DNA of 64,000 bases. It comes from Sipunculus nudus (taxonomy: Eukaryota > Annelida > Sipuncula > Golfingiida > Sipunculidae). This document shows positions 1 to 12,605 of the stretch, piece by piece. The stretch covers positions 65,074,800-65,138,799 of the forward strand of contig CM049314.1 of NCBI GenBank assembly GCA_026874595.1. Reading direction: 5' to 3'. Positions within the stretch are counted from its first letter, which is position 1, and every line of letters starts with the position of its first letter. Made by a program: the position numbers and the translations under genes. A model generated the notes under the pieces. The model was given only the letters and a program-made list of their open reading frames with translations. It was not told the origin of the DNA and ran no database searches.

Positions 1-212
1 AATATAGGTCGCAGTGACCTAATTTCAGGTTTGCAAGGAGATCTTTTCAGAACCTCTAAGACTGCATAGGGTTCATGGCCCTAGCCCCTACGGTTACGAT
101 TTGTGCCCTGATAACGGACGGACGGCCGGCCGGACGGCCGGACGGACAGACGGAAGGACGACGAACAAGACCCATCGCTATAGCCCAGCATGACTGAAAG
201 TCAGCTGAGCTA
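1..212. repeat. Dispersed GACGGACG / TCAGCTGAGC repeat, end fragment
   Basis: A GC-rich run built of GACGG/GACGGCCGG words (about 111-165) is followed by a tail reading ATAGCCCAGCATGACTGAAA and then GTCAGCTGAGCTA. The same two-part layout returns near 27180-27250, 27780-27875, 25290-25340 and 43200-43305. The family is therefore interspersed rather than local. I see no reading frame in it. The block stops exactly where the large segmental duplication begins. Superfamily not recognised. Confidence 0.6.
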
Positions 213-2074
213 AAAACTAGAATAATTATCTAATTTTTAAATATCCTATTCTTTAGCTTCAAATAAATTTATACTGAGCACCCTTAAATAATTGTCTCTT
301 GTATCATAAAAAGATACAAGCAAAGAAAATTATGACTGTGGATGTTGTGAATAACTGGTACATTGTGAAATACCAAAGTACTTTTAAAACCTATAAGTGT
401 ATGTTAACATCATACGTGAGCAATGAAATATATTTTAGGAAGAGAGCCCACTAGTGGTCCATATGAGGAACGTACAAATTGAACAAGGAGGGACAAAAAT
501 GTAAGAGACCTAGAGACTAGAGACGGGACGGTACAGTAACACAAGAATATAAGAGAGAATGCATGATGCTAAATAATAAAGGACGACACATAAATAAGAA
601 GTATGAAAGAATTTATGGGCACCTCATAAAGTGGTAACTGAGACTTATCTGAATGATAAAAATTCATATAAATTACAGTAAAACTGGCCATACACAGGAC
701 ATGGTGTATTTAAATTGAAATAAAAAAAATTAAAAAAAGGACATTTCAATAGAGCCAATATGATAATAATGGTTTTATAACAGGCACTGTGAACACACTG
801 AGTTGTTGCGTGGCTGACTATATTGCAACATATATTGAGTCCGATATCCATATAGTGAGAGTTTCCACAATATAAGCGTCAGACTACACACCAACCAATG
901 CTGGTGTTACCACTCTCGACAGGTTTTACACTGTTAGCCCCTGCCAGCACGTCACTCCTCAAAGTAAGCCCGTATAAACAAAATGTAACACAATTCGACC
1001 ATATAGGGGGATGGGGGCTATATATAATCCCTACGTTTTAGTAAAGGGGGGTGATGGGGGGTGGTCAGTGTAATAATCTCCCCTGATATTCAAAGATTAA
1101 TATCTATATATTGGAAATGAAATATATTAATAATTGGAATTAAAGACTTTGGTTTACAATGAAATATTATACATCTCAAACGTAAAATTTTAAAACTATA
1201 TACATATTATATTTTTATATATTATATTTATATTATATATAACCGTATATATTATATATATATATATATATATACATATATATAGCAAGCGATACATGTG
1301 TGTGTTTATATAAAGAGTCCTAAGTTTGGATAGCCTCCAACGCCTGCTAGTCATCCCCCTCACCCTCGTAGATATATTGAAATACCTCTGCTCCTGGTGA
1401 TGTACTTAATTGCCTATACGACTTTTTATTCTCTGTCAGTATTAAACTCGTTGGTATGCCTCTGGTTTAAAGGTCAGTAAATGTCTTTAAAAATGATGAT
1501 CCAAGTTTACTTTTAGTTGCTATCGAAACAATTTACATTTATAGATGTCAAAATGGTGTAATCCTGACTCTTTTTGTTAGGCACGAAAGAGGTAGTCAAG
1601 GAATATGCAACGGATCCGTTGCATAAACCGCGGCTTAAATTGTAGAAACTTTGAATGTATGGATATCGGACTTAATACATGACAGGGCCTAATAATATTG
1701 GCATCGATTAAATATGGCTGGAATTTAAGCTGCTCTATATCTCACTGACCGTTACAAGCTTATATATTAATTCCCGTATCAAACAATATTACATTTTGCC
1801 TTGCTCAAGAATAGACATAGCCCAACAAAAAAATTTACAAGCAGATACCCAGCACCCATGGCTGAATTTAAGGCTTTGCACGGCCAAAGGGGGCCAACGT
1901 ACATATACAAATTGTGTTAATTATTATAACAATAGAATATCATTTCCTCCGCCAGTCCGGGGCGTAGCCAGGAGGGGCCGCAGGGGACCATGCCCATCCC
2001 CCCCCCCCCCCCCCCCATCCCCCGTCGCATCCAGTACTCGCCGTCCTTTCGGGATTTCACTTAGTCTAATACTA

Positions 2075-2091
2075 ATATATATATATATACA

Positions 2092-2138
<47 letters not shown>
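2075..2138. repeat. (AT)n microsatellite
   Basis: A nearly pure AT run broken once by a short CATCT. The homologous site in copy B (about 31904-31968) has a shorter, differently interrupted array. Translated frames through it give Ile/Tyr/His runs with no meaning. Confidence 0.95.
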
Positions 2139-2141
<3 letters not shown>

Positions 2142-2410
2142 TTCAATTGCCTTTGATATTAGAGGCGGATCCAGAGTGTGTCTCCAGCGCGCACCCCCCC
2201 CCCCCCCCGAGCTTCAATAACACTCATTTTAACTAATTTCCCAGTTTTCGTGATTAATTTTCATTTTTCATATTTCTTGTTATTATTTAGCAATTAGATT
2301 TTATTTAAGTTGTCTGCAGTTTATTATTTTCAAATTCATTAGCTGAGGATGACGATATTTGTAAACAGCTGCAGAACAACTACAGAGCACCAGACCCTGC
2401 ATGGTTGGGG

Positions 2411-2480
2411 TCGACCGTGGTACTCGAACTCGCGAACTGTGCTCTTAGGAGTCCTGTGTGCTGTCATGACCATGGACCCC
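2411..2480 (-). mobile_element. tRNA-derived SINE relic (copy A)
   Basis: On the minus strand a B-box-like GAGTTCGAGTACC follows an AGAGCACAG segment, as in the fuller copy at 32231-32335. About 30 nt of the hairpin core (GAGCCGTGA..TCACGG) present in the partner is missing here. Confidence 0.5.
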
Positions 2481-2924
2481 GGTAAAATGCAAAGTTTTAC
2501 TTAAGACATACCACATATCAGCTCTTTCACTCCGAGCATTACATTTAAAAGATAATATTTTGATGTTATACACGTAAATGGGCCTTTGCGCTATTATCTT
2601 TAACATGTTGAAAACGATTGAAATTTTATACCCTAATTTTGAAATATAAATATAAACTTTAAATACTGAACCTCTCTGCAATTTGACTTCATAACGCAAA
2701 GATACAAGGAAAGCTTTTCAGGAACTTGAATTTTTTTTTTAAATTGCCTCAAAATGTCCTCTTTACATTGCATATTAAAAAAATACCCCCTACCATACCC
2801 TCCCGATAAACCTGTAACTTACCTAAATGAAACTATCTTTCATAATTGAAAATAAATAAAAAATCTATATTTTCATACACAGAAATATATGACTTATAGA
2901 AATAACAGTAATAATAATCTCATA

Positions 2925-2928
<4 letters not shown>

Positions 2929-2968
<40 letters not shown>

Positions 2969-2982
2969 CACACACACACACA
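2929..2982. repeat. (AT)n-(CA)n compound microsatellite
   Basis: An AT run passes directly into a CA run. The partner region in copy B has only the AT part. Confidence 0.9.
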
Positions 2983-3646
2983 AATGCATTTATATATAAC
3001 AGTATTCATATATAGTTCCCATACATGTATATTAGCGCCCCCTCCTCGCAACCCCCCCCCCCCCAATTTCCATTTTTTGTATCCGTCACTGATCATTGCC
3101 TCCTTCCCTCCCTTCATACTGACATATGTACTGTTTAACCATGGTCGAATATTGAATTTCACCATATTTTATTTAACCAGCTGAACACCATACACAACTA
3201 CACTGTGTATCTAAGGTTTACTCCGAGTAATTATAGTACTTTCACCTTCCCGTACATCATATTGCAAACAAATTGCACCTTAAACATATACATTTAGTCA
3301 ACAACATACCCGGTATATTTTCCTTTTCTTCTGATGTCAAGACGGGCGCCTATCCTTGTTGTCCTATTTGATGTCACAGGAACCGAGCCGCTCAAAGTCC
3401 ATGACCTTGTTTCCGCAAAATAAGGACACGACGGCCTATATACAGTGTTAGGAAATACACCGCTAATACGCAGAACACGATGTTTCTTATGTGGCAGCCA
3501 CAATCGGATGTATCATTGTTCTGAAAGCCAAGGATAAAGGCTCGTCTGAAGTTTAGGGTCTTAGTATCACCAAACTATGCATTGGTTCATATACACAGGC
3601 TGAGTACACAGGCAATGTTATATGTATTGTAAACAAGTAACAGCCT

Positions 3647-5314
3647 CAGCGGCGGATCCAGAGGGGGAGCTTTGGGGGCTGAAGCCCCCCCCCCCCCCCC
3701 CCCCGTAAACCACTGTTATAGGCCATTTTATCAACAAAATATGTGTATCTATGCGTTGTCCTTATGTCAATTGCATTATTTTATTTATAATTGGCTATAA
3801 TACAAACGATCAATTCAACAACAACAAAAAACTGGAAATAAAAATGGAACTAAAAGCGTATGTCTGTGCAATGCCCATATCTAATTATATTTTAGAAGAA
3901 TAAATTGGAATACCCACAATGGATGCAGACATTTACATTTCTATCCAAATTAATTCTACGTCGTTTACGTACAGAAAGTTGCAGCTTCTTAAGGCTTCGA
4001 CATCTTGAACGACATTTTTTCAATTGGCCTTTTTTTTGGAAATACATGCACACTTGATCGATTTGAACTGAATGATATTGTATTATCGTTCAGTTAAAAC
4101 ACAGTATACAGTGTATGTATATGCATGGTCTTTTTTATGATTGCAGAATTAAGATCTGAAAACGTGCTGGCTCGTCATTAATAACATGTAAATGATTAAT
4201 GACTAAGATTGCGGCTGTATATATCCGTTTGAATTTTCGTAGTCGAACACTTTGTTGGACGTATGGTGAATAGAACAACTTTTCAAAATAAGACAGGAAA
4301 AATGAATATTACACCCACAGCATTAATTTATGAATATTTCTTATCGATCAGCAATGCAATTATCGATGGTGCATAAATATATACTAGATAGCAAATGCTT
4401 TATAATACATCAAGACGTACACGCAAGAGATCAAATTTACCGTAAGCTGATAAGCTCTTTAATATAGTAACCTCACACAGAGGGAGTTATTCAAGCTACT
4501 GGTTATTCAAAATAATCTCGAATGAGTAAAATCAACTTGAAATTCAGCAGAGTAATTCGAGTATATAACTATTTATAATGGGGTATCGATTTGCCTCACA
4601 TTAATATTTACATAATTCAATGTTGCTTATTACTTTTGAATGTTTACGTTTTTATTTATTTTATGAACGGGTAAACTTGGTTTGATATAATAGAGAAATG
4701 CTTATAGATGCGTCCTTGCATGCATTTGCTCGGTTCTAATTTTCCACTCCTTTGATATGATCACAAATGATAATTGAAAGGGCATATATAGGCTATGGGG
4801 TTTGGTATATTATTCCCCCCCCCCCTCAAGTTATCAAAATATGCGAATACTATGAAGTTATATGCAAATTTGCAACAAAAAAAATCGTTTCGTACATAAG
4901 GGTCACGATGTGATTTTTTTGTTCATGTGAATGCACTGGTATTTGTTTAATTTTACCCAACTAAAGAGCAGCTGTCATAAGTTATATACATGCATGCGTG
5001 ATTTTACAGATTAATATATTCCATCAAGCCTGCATTTATAACACATAATGGAGGTTATCTTAATAAAGAAAATGTTGCTTCTTTATTATACATTACGCCA
5101 AATAATTTAGCTGTTATGCTTTTTGTACTTTATTTAGCATTTCCTGCCTGTCAAGCATTGTGGCGGAGTATACAACGGATGAGCGAGTTTGCAAGTACTT
5201 CCGAAATATATTTTCAAATAAAATTACCAATAATCATGATATGATTTTTTTTACTTTTGAGTCTACATTTACGTTTCGGCCAAACATTCCCTATGTGTTA
5301 ACACTTCTAAATAT

Positions 5315-5370
<56 letters not shown>

Positions 5371-5469
5371 TATATAATATTATAATTTGCACTTTATCTG
5401 TATCAAATTAAAAACCAGTTTCTGATTCCAGCCCCCCCCCCCTGTTGAAAAATCCTGAATCCGCCCCTG
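3647..5469. mobile_element. 1.82-kb hAT-like insertion private to copy A
   Basis: The left end begins CAGCGGCGGATCCAGA and the right end, read on the other strand, begins CAGGGGCGGATTCAGGA, giving imperfect terminal inverted repeats of about 16 bp. The flanks carry a 5-bp direct duplication AGCCT (3642-3646 and 5470-5474). The matching place in copy B (about 33665) reads ACAGCCTGCATAAC without the insert, a clean empty site. The interior is AT-rich with poly-C/poly-G edges and (AT)n, and has no transposase-like frame, so this is a non-autonomous or decayed copy. CAG ends fit hAT; a 5-bp target duplication is short for the usual 8, so the superfamily is provisional. Confidence 0.75.
5315..5366. 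repeat. (AT)n microsatellite
   Basis: A nearly pure AT array inside the copy-A-specific insertion. Confidence 0.95.
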
Positions 5470-5634
5470 AGCCTGCAGAACAAAACTTGTTGCTTTTTTG
5501 TCTCATCATTGATAGCCATGGAGGTCTCACAAACAAGTGCGGCTGACCGATAGTTCATGCTTGCTCTCCGAAGCATTTTAGCGACATCGAAAAGCATACG
5601 GCTGTCCAATAAAACGGAGCACTGTCAAAATAAT

Positions 5635-5778
5635 CAGGCGCGGATCCAGGACTTTTTTTGCAGGGAGGGGTCAACGGATGTCATGCCTAAAAATTGTCTT
5701 TAAAAAAACCGTTGGTTGAGAGCGGGGGGGCGGGGGCGGGGTTCGACCCCCAAAAACCCCCCTCTGGATCCCTGCCTG
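5635..5778. mobile_element. Short MITE-like element (copy A)
   Basis: It is bounded by CAGGCGCGGATCCAGGA on the left and, reversed, CAGGCAGGGATCCAGA on the right. About 144 bp, G/C-rich centre, no coding capacity. Present in both segmental copies, so it predates the duplication. No target duplication recognised. Confidence 0.6.
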
Positions 5779-7555
5779 TGTATATAAGTGTACATGAATT
5801 ATATTGAATTGTTTACTAAAAGGTATAAATTTGTTCTTGTAAAATATAAAGCCGGACTTTCGTGTTTATTTTACATTTTGGAAAAGTACTTCGATCGTTC
5901 ACGTTTGAAAAACAAACAAAAAATTTTGTCATTCTCAAGAAAGGTGTACACTTGCCCATTAGTCTATATTGATACTTTCGGTGATTGACATGTGGGAACA
6001 TTACCCACCATATTGGGTCTTACAGCTTAAGAACTGCCGATCAGGCTTGCTGGAATTTTGCAACTTATGTTGCATACCACAGTAACATGCTGAGCTTTTT
6101 ACGCCAGGAGGTTACGCGTTCATTCCCGTTCGTGTTTTTGTTTGCGTGTTGTTCACAATATAACTCACGCAATCATGAACGGAAATGTTCTAGACATTTC
6201 TGGAATGAGCCAAAGAAGAATTCCCAAGATTCATTGTGGATTCAGCAGATAATCCGGATTCAAGAACGTCATCATGGAATGTTCACACATATAGAGTCAC
6301 TTATGTACGCATGGATTTCGGAATATTGACCAAATAAGTGAAGTCAACGTGGCGGATGTTTGTATTCATTAGAATTCAAATGCCTAGTTTCTAATGGACT
6401 AATAGTCAAAGTCTCGAGATATTTTAATATTTATTTCGATTAGCCTATTGATAAATGCATATTAGTTGGTATACACGAGTTATTTTTTTTTACTTATATA
6501 TATTTTGCATTAAATTTAAAAATCGAACCAAGAACGAACGTTTTTGCATTTTACCAGGAAGCCCATTTAGTAAGTAAGTTGATACTTAATAGGGTCCTGG
6601 GTACAGTAAACATTTCAGTAGTATACACATATGATATAAATATAAAATACACATATACTATGAAAAAACACAATACAAAAGGCAAATATACAATATAAAA
6701 AGCAATATAAATGGCAATTTATATGACAATCAGCATGACACTCAGCTGATATATATATTCATATATCTTTACATAAGATCATAATAAATGTGATATTCAC
6801 AGATGCTATATTTTAGCAATTGAATAATAGACATATCTAAGCCCACTGATACATTCTTGCTTCATCAATATAGATTTAAGCCATGTGAGCACACTGCACC
6901 TAACCCCGAGCCCGCCGACTATTTTAATTCTGTGATGGATCTTTTTTCTCAGACCTGTTTAAAATTGAGTCGGCGCAATGTGCTGTTGACAGGGGGATAA
7001 ATCCTTTCCCCCACTTTTTCAACCGGGGGGCGACATACCTTGTCAGAGTGTCTCAAATGTCCTCAAATATCAATGAGATTCAGTGTTACGGAAAAAAATA
7101 AAATAGGAAAATGGCTGATAATAAGAGAGATTTCCCCGTTTCCACGACATGTGGAACTCGACCATTATTAAACGCTCAAATAGAATATCATGCAGGTATT
7201 ATATAGGTATATCAGAAAAAAATTCAAATAAAAAAAATCAAATTTAATTATATAATCTGATGGCTTTTGAATTGCGGTTTCAGAAACTGTTTGAATTTTG
7301 AAATTATCATTATAAACAAAATAATTATGGGCTTTTACATTCCTTACTGAGCAGCCAAAAGTGTGGACAAAATCAGCCCCATTTCTTGTGACCTGCAGGC
7401 TGAATAGGAAGTGGAGTACAGGGCAGGGTTAATTAATCCAGGGGCTGGGGAGGGGTACTGCCTATGACTAATTGGCTGGAGTTTTATCCAATGAGAGCTT
7501 GGTGTGATGTAGACTGGTAGCCTGCTCTATTATGGCATCTATGATTGGCCTAGAG

Positions 7556-8020
7556 GACACGTGGCTGTATTTATTTTCCCTATATAACATCTATAAAACA
7601 CCTGAGGTTTGGGCCTCTTTTAAATAATTTTCAAAATAAATTCTGATATTAAACTTTTTTTACCTGAGAATTTGTTGTTTCTTCAGTCAAACAAGACCAA
7701 GAAAAAGGGGGCTTGTGTATCTAATTTTTTAACCATCCTGGCCCGAATGCAGTGAAGCCCAAAATACCCCACCAAGCAGTCCCAAACAAGCATTTGGACA
7801 ACACCTCTTTGATTGGCCACAGATTTTTTAAAAGTTGACCAATAGTGTCAATTTTATTTGAAATTATGCTTAACATGCTTAAAAATCAAACAATGGGTTG
7901 TTTTTTATGCTTCACCACATGATGGCTAGAGCAAACCAGAGAAAGCCAGACCATTCACTACTCTCCTTCAGGTTCAGGGCTTGGTGACCCCCGGTCATGT
8001 AAACAAATAGGACCACGTGA
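7556..8020. mobile_element. 465-bp insertion with 7-bp target duplication, copy A only
   Basis: The insert is flanked by CCTAGAG on both sides (7549-7555 and 8021-8027). Copy B has a single CCTAGAG there (near 36199), in the context GATTGGCCTAGAGCAGCGG. The ends are GACACGTGG and, reversed, TCACGTGG, so only about 7 bp of inverted identity is visible. No open frame of note. Mobile origin is supported by the target duplication; class unknown. Confidence 0.7.
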
Positions 8021-9935
8021 CCTAGAGCAGCGGTGCCTTAATAGAGCGGGGTACCAGTCTAGGTATGATGGTGGTAGTACTTAGGGCTGTTCCACACAAT
8101 CACATGTGAAACTAGCACAGCATGATATTGTATCATTAGTATATTTGGTAAACTCAACACAGTAAATTAGTGTACATGTTGCTTTATTAAACACAATAAT
8201 TACAATAACACATGGTTAAAAAAATATATATTTAAACTTTATACATAAATCACAAGTGTATAAAAGTTACAATGATGATAAGCACTAGATATGAATAAAT
8301 GGGTATAAAGGTACCAATTAAACAATAAGGTGTTATCATTAAAAACCAGGTACTCAGTGAGGCATTTGTTGAAATATAAATGATTATAGATTATGTTTTT
8401 TTCAGGAAAATATTTTTACCTCTTGTTATTTTCTCTAATCGATACCATTCCCTTTATTTTACCCCCAATTTTTTCACTATTGTTAAAATGTTGATTAAAA
8501 ATTTTAAGAAATTTTCCAGAAAGCAGTAAGGAAACATCTTTCCCACACCCAGCCACCACGGCTGGTAAACACACCTGACAATCGCGATTCCCTGAAAATA
8601 CTAGTCCCCATCCCCCAGAACTGGGTTCACGATCTACCATTGATAACATTATAGTTATTATTGTGTGTGCGTGTGCGGGGGGGGGGGGGGGGTAAATGTG
8701 AAATGTGGCATATTCTATATGGTCTAATGTGTATGAATGGCTATGGGGGTGTGGGCGCAGTCCCGGCCGTCCTTCCACACACACACACACATACATGATG
8801 AATGGAAATTGCACTCCTGCTCTTCTGCTCCCCCCCCCCCCCGCAATAGCAATAATTATTTGTTTTTACACCTATATATATATATGGTGTCAGACTGGCC
8901 CAGTCGATGGCCCATAATTCCTCCCACGAACAGAACCATCAAACTTTGCTGTGTCGCAAAGCTTAGAACAGGTACTCCCACCTCGTGGCAAATTATATAA
9001 CTAAAGTACAGCTCTTTGCCCGACTATTCATCGACTGGTAAACTCCGGTGATTATGGGATGGTGACCACCTCGCTGAACTTAGGTCTTTCCCAGTGACGT
9101 CAGCGGTGGTCTTTCCCAGAATTCCGGGCTATTCCGGGCTTCCAGTTGGCTAATAATATATCCATTTAATCAGTCTTAATATTTTTAGGCCGTCGCTTAT
9201 GTTGAGTTCGACGAGACTGTAAAACACTCTAACCCTCAGCTTCAGTGATAACGTTTATCGGACCACCACTCTTCAAAGCGGGTCTGTGTATACATAGTGT
9301 AGGCCTAACAAACCCTGGCTCAGCAAATCAGCGTGAGATATTTAGGTTCACACGCGACGAGCGCAGTCAAAATGTACCGGTTGACTGAAACGGTCATGAT
9401 TCGTGAATGGGAATTTGGCAATTAATACGCGGGTTCACACAAAAGCTGCCAGCTGTTCCGGTCACCTTGGCAGAGATAATTTTACTGGACCTGTCGTTAC
9501 AAATTGTTTCGATAGTGTCTACAATATGCACTTACATTTGGCCCATGGACCGTAATATTCGTTCAGCAGAGATATATCGTAGGACACCTGAACCACCTGA
9601 ATACATGATTTTATGTTACCAACCTGGTCGAGCTGTAGCAACGATGTCATTCACATGAGGCGTGACGGCCTGATATGCAAAAGCGATGGAATCGTCAGGT
9701 CCTCAAAGAGTCTTGTGACGCCTTAATATGCAAATATCAGGGATTCATCATACGGACATTACTGGGCTTTTGTGTTAAAAGCTGGCACTGTGTTAAGTCT
9801 ATCGGTACATGGAATCACGTTTTATTTTAAGCATTTTATTAGTAAACGTAAACACTAAAGCCCAGGCAGGGCTAATATGGTGTAGGCCTACCGCGGCTGA
9901 GGATAACAGACATAATAAAAGGAACAATAAGTTAT

Positions 9936-10060
9936 CAGGGGCGGATCCGGGATTTAGGAAAAGAGAGGTCCGACCCAGGTGGACTAATGGTAAATCCTAA
10001 AGAAAGGATCCCAGGTTGAGAAGTGGGATCCAGGCCGCAAATATTGGTCTGAACCCTTCA
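9936..10060. mobile_element. Single hAT-like end, decayed
   Basis: CAGGGGCGGATCCGGGATT marks a typical left end; the same sequence occurs at 38112 in copy B. No matching right end is recognised. The 3' limit given here is arbitrary. Confidence 0.35.
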
Positions 10061-10436
10061 GGAAAGGTAGCAGCGGCTGAATAAAAGGGTAGAGTCCCCC
10101 CCCCCCCCCTTGAACCCTCTCCACCCACCTGCGTTCGTAACAAGTCGCAAGCTTCGTAACAAATTATAAACAAGTGATCCATCTGATCAAAAACCCCATG
10201 CATTTTACACTGATCATGATAGTGCCAACCCATGACTCATATGGCACGTCTGCGCATGCTTATCAGGTGAGAAAGTCCTGACCTTGCGGAAACGCCAACA
10301 TGCACTATATCTCCCCAGTACGGTACAGAACTAAAGACTGCCTCACTGCTGAGCACGTCAGGAACTAGCCGAAGAACACATAAGAGTGATAACTGAAATG
10401 TAAGTAGCGTCAAGGTGGTAGAAATCTAAATTTAAA

Positions 10437-12181
10437 CCCTATTCAGGACTTTACTCTTCAGCTACGTTAATGGTCTTTTGGGGTCCATCGGACCCCATGA
10501 CGGATAACACAAATATGTTTTGGTTGGTGTTCATTATATACCTTTTATGGTTTGTTAACATACATTTCCCAATTAAATAGAATATTTTAGTGCCCAATAA
10601 GAACTGATTGTCACATTTTCTGTATCAAAATTTATATTATATCAAAATTATATTTTTGAAATAAAAAAGACGATACTTTTCTGATAAAAGTACGAGCTTA
10701 ATAATAACATATCATTCGTATCGTATGGATACCTTCATCCTCATTCAATAGACAAGTGCCAACTACAGGCCATGGACCTATCCTTATAAAAAAGTCGGTC
10801 ATTACATCGACCCATTATGTCGTCCTCTGAGCCGGGCGTATAAAAATCTCTTATGACATATATCATGTACAAGAAGGACAGAGTCTGTGTAAGAACTAAT
10901 TTTATTCAGTAAATATACACAAATCTAATGTGCACAACTGACGTATACCTAACAACATAAATATATATGGCATAGCTATACTCACATTTAATGTTTAATT
11001 ATACAACAGTAATCAAAGAAATGTGCATATCCTGAAAAGCATGAGAACCACAAAACATGATGGCACAGAATGAACCATAACAAAATGTGAACTTTTAAAA
11101 CCATCTTTAAAGCTGTTTGTAATCAAATCAAATGTAAATTCATTAACAGGAATCAGTTGATGAAATAAGCGGCGTAGGATATTTATTTTTGAATTCCAAA
11201 ATAGTTCATATAATATTGTATTAAGGTCGCAATGGACGCTTGAGTTTGACAGACAGCTTTGATCTGTTGCAATAACATCTGGGTATACTTAAGCCCGGGA
11301 GCAGGCCTGAATTCCTTTGTTACAACTTTGACCCTCTCCTTAAACTCCTATCTGTATTTCTTGATTTTAACATTTGATTTTGATTTGTTTTAAGGCCTTC
11401 AATTTGTTATGAATTGCCTGTTCAAATACATTATCGGCATATTCTCTGAAAATGAGCCAAACAGTTTTTACCCTTGAGCTCAATTCAAAACTAACCAATG
11501 ATGGCACGTTTCTCCATAAGCTCTGCTAAGAAGAGCCATCTAATTGGTCAGTTTAGCACATGAAATAAATCAGCAACCTGAGACTGTATCAACATCTGTT
11601 GCAGCAACGACCCAAGTGAAGATTGAAACAATTCAAAATAAATTATGCACACAAATATTTTAAAACAAGCGCCATGAAATAATACTTAAAATGTGGATCC
11701 TATACTTAAAGCTGTGGAGTGAACCATTGAAGTATTACACAAAATAATCATTAACAGAATTCCTGCAGGATAAACAACAATAATATACGATCAAGCAGAT
11801 ACCATTAAGCATATAATAAAACAAAGTCATCTTTACAGCACGGTCATTATAATTAACCATTCAATAATATTCTCTCCTCATTCTCATTCTCATGATAAGT
11901 GCCGGAAGATTAAGTGTCAATTTAACAGTAATTTATTGTTTAAGAACGGCAGTCGTGCGATGTGGTATACACGGCTGTAACTGGGCGCACCATCTATCCC
12001 TCTTTGTCCTGAACAACAGTCAAGAATTCTCCAACTGCAAAGTTATTTGCATATATGAGGCCCAAATAATTTTGATTTTAAATGTTTCTTTGGGCATGGT
12101 CAACAGTGCATTAGTAAACTATGTTGCCATATTATATAAACTCATATAAACTGATCAGCATAAACATTTCGTTATACTACA
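10437..12181. other. No supported gene; AT-rich unique sequence
   Basis: Nothing coding is recognised on either strand. One small palindrome (GGGTCCATCGGACCC, near 10480) stands out. Frames of 60-85 codons read as random translation. Confidence 0.5.
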
Positions 12182-12418
12182 GATGATACTTTCAAGACAC
12201 TCTTAAATGTACTTGCCACATCCAGATTAGACTATGAAAATGCGTTACTGTTTGAGGTGCCAGGAGGTACTTCATCAGTAGAATACAGCGTTTGTAAAAT
12301 ACTGCCGCAAGCATTATAACTCGGACGTCGAAATATGTCCATATCACCCTTATACTGAAACAACTGCACTGTCTACCGGTAGAGTGTCGGATTCGTGTTT
12401 AAGATTCTCCTACTCAAA
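12182..12418 (+). mobile_element. LINE reverse-transcriptase tail, first part (CR1/L2-like)
   Basis: The forward frame from 12182 reads DDTFKTLLNVLATSRLDYEN then ALLFEVP. After a frameshift it continues NTAASIITRTSKYVHIT and LKQLHCLPVECRIR, and then FKILLL. These are the landmark strings of the reverse transcriptase C-terminal (thumb) region in CR1/L2/Rex1-type LINEs: the 'SRLDY.NALL..LP' block, the 'ITRT.K..HIT..LK.LHWLPV..RI.FKIL' block. The expected continuation ('..K.LNGL.PSYL..LL') is missing here and is found 8.5 kb downstream at 20902. Frameshifts show it is dead. Confidence 0.8.
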
Positions 12419-12424
12419 AAATGA

Positions 12425-12605
12425 CGTTTCAAAGATGTTTTACATGATGTTTAGCATGTTTTGTATGCAGACATGTTTCGAATTTAAACATGTTTAAAGC
12501 ATGTTTTTCCGTTATTTTCAAAATTGGGTCCATTGAAACATCATGTTATGTCGTTACATGTGTGAAACATGTGTAATACATGTTTTTAGACATGTCTCGC
12601 GCGTG
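12425..12605. repeat. ACATGTTT-rich palindromic cluster, left end
   Basis: About ten copies of (A)CATGTTT or its complement occur within 180 bp, many as the full palindrome AAACATGTTT. The same word family builds the ~180-bp units at 20259-20880. Confidence 0.8.

Larger units (their letters stand above)
2161..3091. mobile_element. Probable hAT-like non-autonomous relic (copy A)
   Basis: The left end reads AGAGGCGGATCCAGAG and the right end, reversed, reads CAGTGACGGATAC; in copy B the same ends are CAGAGGCTGGTCCAGAG and CAGTGGCGGATCC. These match the CAG.GGCGGATCCAG-type ends seen elsewhere in the window. No target duplication is visible, so the ends could belong to two different elements. 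It contains poly-C runs, a SINE relic and (AT)n tracts but no transposase frame. Present in both segmental copies, so older than the duplication. Confidence 0.4.
213..10436. repeat. Segmental duplication, copy A (partner 30058-38609)
   Basis: Nearly every part of this stretch aligns in the same order and orientation with 30058-38609. Examples are the ATTCTTTAGCTTCAAATAAA segment (about 250 and 30100), the GTTGCATAAACCGCGGCTTA segment (about 1618 and 31460) and the tail CGTCAAGGTGGTAGAAATC (about 10410 and 38582). Differences are scattered substitutions, small indels and several large insertions private to one copy. Copy A is longer mainly because of the 3647-5469 and 7556-8020 insertions. No reading frame resembles a known protein, and short open frames shared by both copies differ mostly by amino-acid-changing substitutions, as expected for non-coding DNA. 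The left edge abuts a dispersed repeat; the right edge enters unrelated sequence. Confidence 0.9.

Noticed and set aside
1796-2236. 146-codon plus-strand frame with Pro-rich and Tyr/Ile runs
   Set aside because: It runs through poly-C and (AT)n tracts; the copy-B counterpart is not conserved.
3294-3503. Minus frame shared with 33191-33427
   Set aside because: It stays open in both copies, but the differences are mostly amino-acid-changing, with no sign of purifying selection or a known domain.
5985-6329. 114-codon plus-strand frame
   Set aside because: The copy-B counterpart is shifted by 1 nt in the middle and gives a different reading; no domain recognised.
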